From: Fen-1298 sp050015675
GTDB taxonomy: Bacteria > Bacteroidota > Ignavibacteria > UBA10030
DNA length: 64,000 nt
Reading direction: 5' to 3'
NCBI GenBank assembly: GCA_050015675.1
Contig: JBEKAY010000004.1
Span: 62,001-126,000 of the forward strand
The translations under genes were made by a program, and so were the position numbers. Positions 61,348 through 64,000 of this stretch are shown in pieces. The stretch's first letter is position 1; each line of letters opens with the position of its first letter. Below the pieces are notes generated by a model. That model saw only the letters and a program-made list of their open reading frames with translations, did not search any database and was not told the origin of the DNA.

Positions 61348-62766
61348 TTAGTGTTTTCTAAAAAGATGCGCGAACACTTGGTCGGTCAAGAGATTGGGAT
61401 ATAATTGTTCGAAATCTTTTTTCATATCTGGCACCAAATTAAAAGCGATAAAAAATTCATTCGATGCTTCTTCTTTGGAATTCATTGCCAGCAGTACTTT
61501 TCCTCGGCTGAAATATGCCGGCGCAAATTTTGGATCAAGTCGTATGCATTCTCCTAACGCCGAGAGCGCTTTGTCAAACGAACCTTTCTCTCCCAGCGTG
61601 TCCCCAAGATCGAACCAAATTTCCGGATCTTTTGGATCCAATGTGACAACTTTTCGATAACACTCAAGGCAATCATCTATTCGTCCAAGGTTGTATAGTG
61701 CATCTCCGCAAGCGTACCAATATTCCGGATATTCAGAATTAATCTCAGCGGCTTTCTGATATTCGGTCAAAGCCTGGACCGTTTGTCCAAGTGCATCGTA
61801 GCAGCATCCCTTGCCAAAAAATGATTCGTGGTGCCGATCGTTAATTTTAATTGCAGCGGAATAACAAGCAATGGCTTCAGTGAAGTCATTCAATTCCTCG
61901 TACGCATTGCCGAGATTATGCAGCGCCGCCACGTCCTTAGGTTCATACTGAAGAGTTGTTTTGAAACATCTAATAGCGTCCTGGAGCCGACCAAGATTTG
62001 CATACCCGTTCCCCATATTATACCACGCTGCAGGGAAATCTTCCTTTATCGCTAGAGCATATTCGTAGCTTTCAATAGCTTTGGTGAATTGCCCAATCCG
62101 ATTTTGGACAATACCTTTGTTATACCATGCGTTATAGTTATATGGATCATGATTGATATGTTCATTATAACAGCGGATGGATTCTTCGGGCTGCTCAAGG
62201 TAATCGTAACAATACCCAAGTTCATACCACGCATCAATATAGTTCGCATCGATCTGGAGAATATGATGGAAAATTGATTCCGCTTCATTGAATCGTTCTA
62301 ATTTTTCCAGCGTTACGCCTTTATGGAATAATGCATCTTCATGAGATGGATCAAGTTCAAGCGCCTTGTCGAACGATTCCATCGATTCGTTTATGCGATT
62401 TAAATTATCTAATGTTATACCGCGATTTATATATGCTTCCGGATCGATAGGATTCAATCCCAGTGCTTTCTCAAAGCATGCGAGCGCCTCATCATACTTG
62501 AATAAATTATTAAGGATCATGCCTTTTCTCTGCCAGGCATCTGCATTGAATGGTTCAAATGAGAGCAATCGTTCGGCATACGTTAACGCATCGTCATACT
62601 TATCGTGTTCAAAGTAAAATTGGATGATTTCTTCCAACGCTTCCGGATTGTTAATATCTTTGCCGCCGTTACGGAGTAATTCACGGAACCGCCGAACATC
62701 GTCCTCCGAATGTTTGTTCGGCTTCGGACCCATGTTGTTGTCATCAAAACGATCAAGATTAGACAC
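61348..62766 (-). CDS. TPR-repeat protein (cytoplasmic)
   Basis: A 472-aa protein made almost entirely of about twelve tetratricopeptide repeats (e.g. AWYNKGIVQNRIGQFTKAIE, AWYELGYCYDYLEQPEESI), with no signal peptide. Starts at GTG 62766 after GGCGGAG. Likely a scaffold for protein assembly; partner unknown. Its promoter is predicted at 62798-62826. Confidence 0.88.
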   Translation of the reverse strand: MSNLDRFDDNNMGPKPNKHSEDDVRRFRELLRNGGKDINNPEALEEIIQFYFEHDKYDDALTYAERLLSFEPFNADAWQRKGMILNNLFKYDEALACFEKALGLNPIDPEAYINRGITLDNLNRINESMESFDKALELDPSHEDALFHKGVTLEKLERFNEAESIFHHILQIDANYIDAWYELGYCYDYLEQPEESIRCYNEHINHDPYNYNAWYNKGIVQNRIGQFTKAIESYEYALAIKEDFPAAWYNMGNGYANLGRLQDAIRCFKTTLQYEPKDVAALHNLGNAYEELNDFTEAIACYSAAIKINDRHHESFFGKGCCYDALGQTVQALTEYQKAAEINSEYPEYWYACGDALYNLGRIDDCLECYRKVVTLDPKDPEIWFDLGDTLGEKGSFDKALSALGECIRLDPKFAPAYFSRGKVLLAMNSKEEASNEFFIAFNLVPDMKKDFEQLYPNLLTDQVFAHLFRKH

Positions 62767-62797
62767 TGTTTACTCCGCCATCAATAGTTCACTTAAC

Positions 62798-62826
62798 AAT
62801 AAAAGAAAATAACGACTTGAAGTCAA
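62798..62826 (-). promoter_or_regulatory. probable promoter of the TPR gene
   Basis: Minus strand TTGACT (62826-62821), 17-bp spacer, TTTATT (62803-62798), 32 bp before the GTG start. Confidence 0.45.
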
Positions 62827-62881
62827 GAAATGTGCAAAGTCATCTTTTCAAATTCTCAAAAATTTGCACTTTATGTTTGTA

Positions 62882-62913
62882 TTTGATTTTGGTGGCGAGT
62901 TGGAGTATATTTA
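62882..62913 (+). promoter_or_regulatory. Bacteroidota-type promoter of yggS
   Basis: TTTG (62882-62885), 20-bp spacer, TATATTTA (62906-62913), one base off TAnnTTTG. The MITE-like element copy 2 begins directly at its 3' end. Confidence 0.45.
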
Positions 62914-63012
62914 CCCCGTTAGAAAATGCCCCATTGCTTGATTTGGAGTAGGGTACATTTTTTATAAAGTGCGGGATTTAATGTCCTGCGCGAGTTTTCT
63001 AACGGGGTTTAC
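62910..63012. mobile_element. MITE-like element, copy 2 (93 bp plus TTTAC duplication)
   Basis: Element 62915-63007 starts CCCGTTAGAAAATGCCC and ends TTTTCTAACGGGG; the inverted ends match over 12 bp. Flanked by TTTAC on both sides (62910-62914, 63008-63012); the direct match continues into CCCGT. Inside is GCGGGA...TCCTGC, a second stem. Ends are the same as in copy 1 while the middle differs. Confidence 0.72.
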
Positions 63013-63029
63013 CCCGTCGCTCAAGCAGA

Positions 63030-63728
63030 ATGATTGCTGAAAACCTCAAAAATCTGCGGAAACGCATCGAGCTGACCTGTCAAAAGTGTGGACGGAAGAT
63101 TGATGACGTTCAGCTTATTGCGGTTGCAAAAACGTTTTCAGTAGAATTGATAAAGGAAACAATCGAAGCCGGGCAGATTGATTTTGGTGAGAATTACGTT
63201 CAGGAATTGCAGGAAAAGCACAAAGCTCTCGCTGAACAAATAATACATTGGCATTTTATTGGTCATCTGCAATCGAACAAGGTAAAATATATAGCTGAAT
63301 ATGTTCACCTCATTCACTCGATTGACGATCTGAATCTCGGCAAAGAAATCAGCAAGCGAGCAGAACGATGCAACCGCGTTCAGGATGTGCTGGTGGAAGT
63401 CCACACCACCGACGAAGCGACAAAATTTGGCGTTCAGCCGGAACATGCTATCGCATTGATAAAAGAATTATCGCAGTTATCTCATCTTCGAGTCTGCGGA
63501 TTGATGACACTGGGGTCGTTTTCGGACAACCCGAATGATTCTCGTTCTTCATTTCGCTGTGTGGCTGACCTGAAAAAGCAAATTGAAGCTGAGGGAATTG
63601 TGAATGTACAAATGCGTCACCTTTCGATGGGTATGACGCATGACTTTGAAGTAGCGATTGAAGAAGGTGCTACGCTGGTTCGTATTGGAACGGCAGTATT
63701 TGGTAGACGCACAAAGAACTTGAATTGA
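63030..63728 (+). CDS. yggS: YggS/PROSC-family pyridoxal-phosphate homeostasis protein
   Basis: A 232-aa PLP-binding TIM-barrel protein without enzyme activity; it controls free PLP and amino acid balance. PLP Lys in LIAVAKTFS, then FGENYVQEL, WHFIGHLQSNK, LSMGMTHDFE and RIGTAVFG, all conserved. The MITE-like copy 2 lies 22 bp upstream, so the leader contains it. Followed at 12 bp by the divIVA-like gene, a common pairing. Confidence 0.95.
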   Translation: MIAENLKNLRKRIELTCQKCGRKIDDVQLIAVAKTFSVELIKETIEAGQIDFGENYVQELQEKHKALAEQIIHWHFIGHLQSNKVKYIAEYVHLIHSIDDLNLGKEISKRAERCNRVQDVLVEVHTTDEATKFGVQPEHAIALIKELSQLSHLRVCGLMTLGSFSDNPNDSRSSFRCVADLKKQIEAEGIVNVQMRHLSMGMTHDFEVAIEEGATLVRIGTAVFGRRTKNLN

Positions 63729-63739
63729 AAGGAACAACG

Positions 63740-64000
63740 ATGAAAATTACACCGTTAGAAATTAAGCGTCAGCAGTTCAAGAAATCGATGCGCGGATACG
63801 ATCCCGTAGAAGTGGAAACTTTTCTTGAAATGGTCTCGAACGAAGTGGAAGATTTAATCCGCGAGAACAGAGAGCAGAAAGATCAGCTCCTTCAGCAGGA
63901 AACACAGCTTGCCGATTATAAAAACATCGAAAAGACACTTCAGCAGACTTTGATGCAGGCGCAGGAGACGAGCGGAAAATCCATTGAGAATTCCAAACGT
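63740..64000 (+). CDS. divIVA: DivIVA-domain protein (3' end beyond window)
   Basis: The first 87 residues are in the window, starting at ATG 63740 after AAAGGAAC. Opens MKITPLEIKRQQFKKSMRGYD, PVEVETFLEMVSNEVEDL, the DivIVA/GpsB lipid-binding N-terminal pattern, and continues as a Gln/Glu-rich coiled coil. Family members mark poles or division sites. The rest of the coiled coil and C-terminus lie outside. Confidence 0.88.
   Translation, partial: MKITPLEIKRQQFKKSMRGYDPVEVETFLEMVSNEVEDLIRENREQKDQLLQQETQLADYKNIEKTLQQTLMQAQETSGKSIENSKR

Noticed and set aside
54584..63007. Integron attC sites
   Set aside because: The terminal GTTAG...CTAAC arms recall attC, but attC runs CTAAC...GTTAG (opposite order), no integrase or cassette array is present, and 5-bp direct repeats fit transposition better.
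63749..63766. Third CCGTTAGAAA match inside the divIVA-like gene
   Set aside because: Only ten bases match, it encodes a conserved part of the DivIVA domain, and there is no opposite end or flanking repeat.
1..64000. CRISPR array, prophage or defence island
   Set aside because: No regularly spaced repeats, phage structural genes, restriction enzymes or other recognisable defence genes were seen; the S23 cassette and MITE-like copies are the only mobile-looking pieces.

Overview
The window is about 64 kb of a compact chromosome with no rRNA, tRNA, CRISPR or intact transposase that I could find. The gene set suggests an Ignavibacteria-like member of the Bacteroidota/Chlorobi (FCB) group. It carries a C-terminal type IX secretion (T9SS) sorting domain with the YPNPFNPTT motif, an F-ATPase operon without atpDC, a futalosine-pathway MqnA-like protein, FadL-type and other outer-membrane barrels, a bactofilin and a rubrerythrin. 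Strong Shine-Dalgarno sequences and frequent TTG/GTG starts argue against a typical Bacteroides-like genome. The exact lineage is an inference.

Layout. 1-1200: oxidised-guanine repair genes mutY (cut by the window edge) and mutT. 1337-5847: two secreted proteins, a T9SS-sorted phospholipase-D-fold protein and a tandem glyoxalase-fold protein. 5926-13807: rubrerythrin, a YchF-type ATPase, an anchored alpha/beta-hydrolase with TPRs, a 52-aa zinc ribbon, the three-gene proton-translocating transhydrogenase and a SPOUT methyltransferase. 14033-20821: M23 peptidase, bactofilin, then atpZ/I-atpB-E-F-H-A-G. 20936-27887: an orphan PilB/GspE-like ATPase, ffh, and the translation cluster rpsP-khpA-rimM-trmD-rplS interrupted by a DJ-1/PfpI gene and followed by an mqnA-like gene. 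27954-33150: recN, an S23-type four-helix-bundle cassette, cysS and an amidohydrolase. 33176-42290: envelope genes (two beta-barrels, a Tyr/Trp-rich lipoprotein), penicillin acylase, a class III sirtuin, pyk and a sugar nucleotidyltransferase. 42449-43558: mnmA. 43730-49641: an ECF sigma / anti-sigma / Spy-like sensor / small membrane peptide / RND efflux operon. 49891-57030: spmA-spmB, a barrel protein, a beta-CASP metallo-hydrolase, a large barrel-like protein and an RsbW-like kinase. 57121-62766 (minus strand): FadL, mdh, rpmA-rplU, aroE, a TPR protein. 63030-64000: yggS and the start of a divIVA-like gene.

The most notable non-gene structure is a pair of roughly 92-bp MITE-like elements (54584-54674 and 62915-63007). 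They share terminal inverted repeats CCCGTTAGAAAA/TTTTCTAACnGG and each is flanked by a 5-bp direct repeat (TTTAT or TTTAC). The first copy sits in frame inside a signal-peptide coding region: removing one target repeat plus the element (96 bp, 32 codons) restores an ordinary signal peptide. Also notable are inverted arrays of AGGTNNN heptads flanking the S23-type gene, a probable structured RNA between rpsP and khpA, and overlapping palindromes upstream of spmAB.

Promoters of two kinds are suggested by eye: TTGACT-16/17-TAnnnT and the Bacteroidota-type TTTG-19/20-TAnnTTTG. All functional calls come from reading motifs; no database search was possible.
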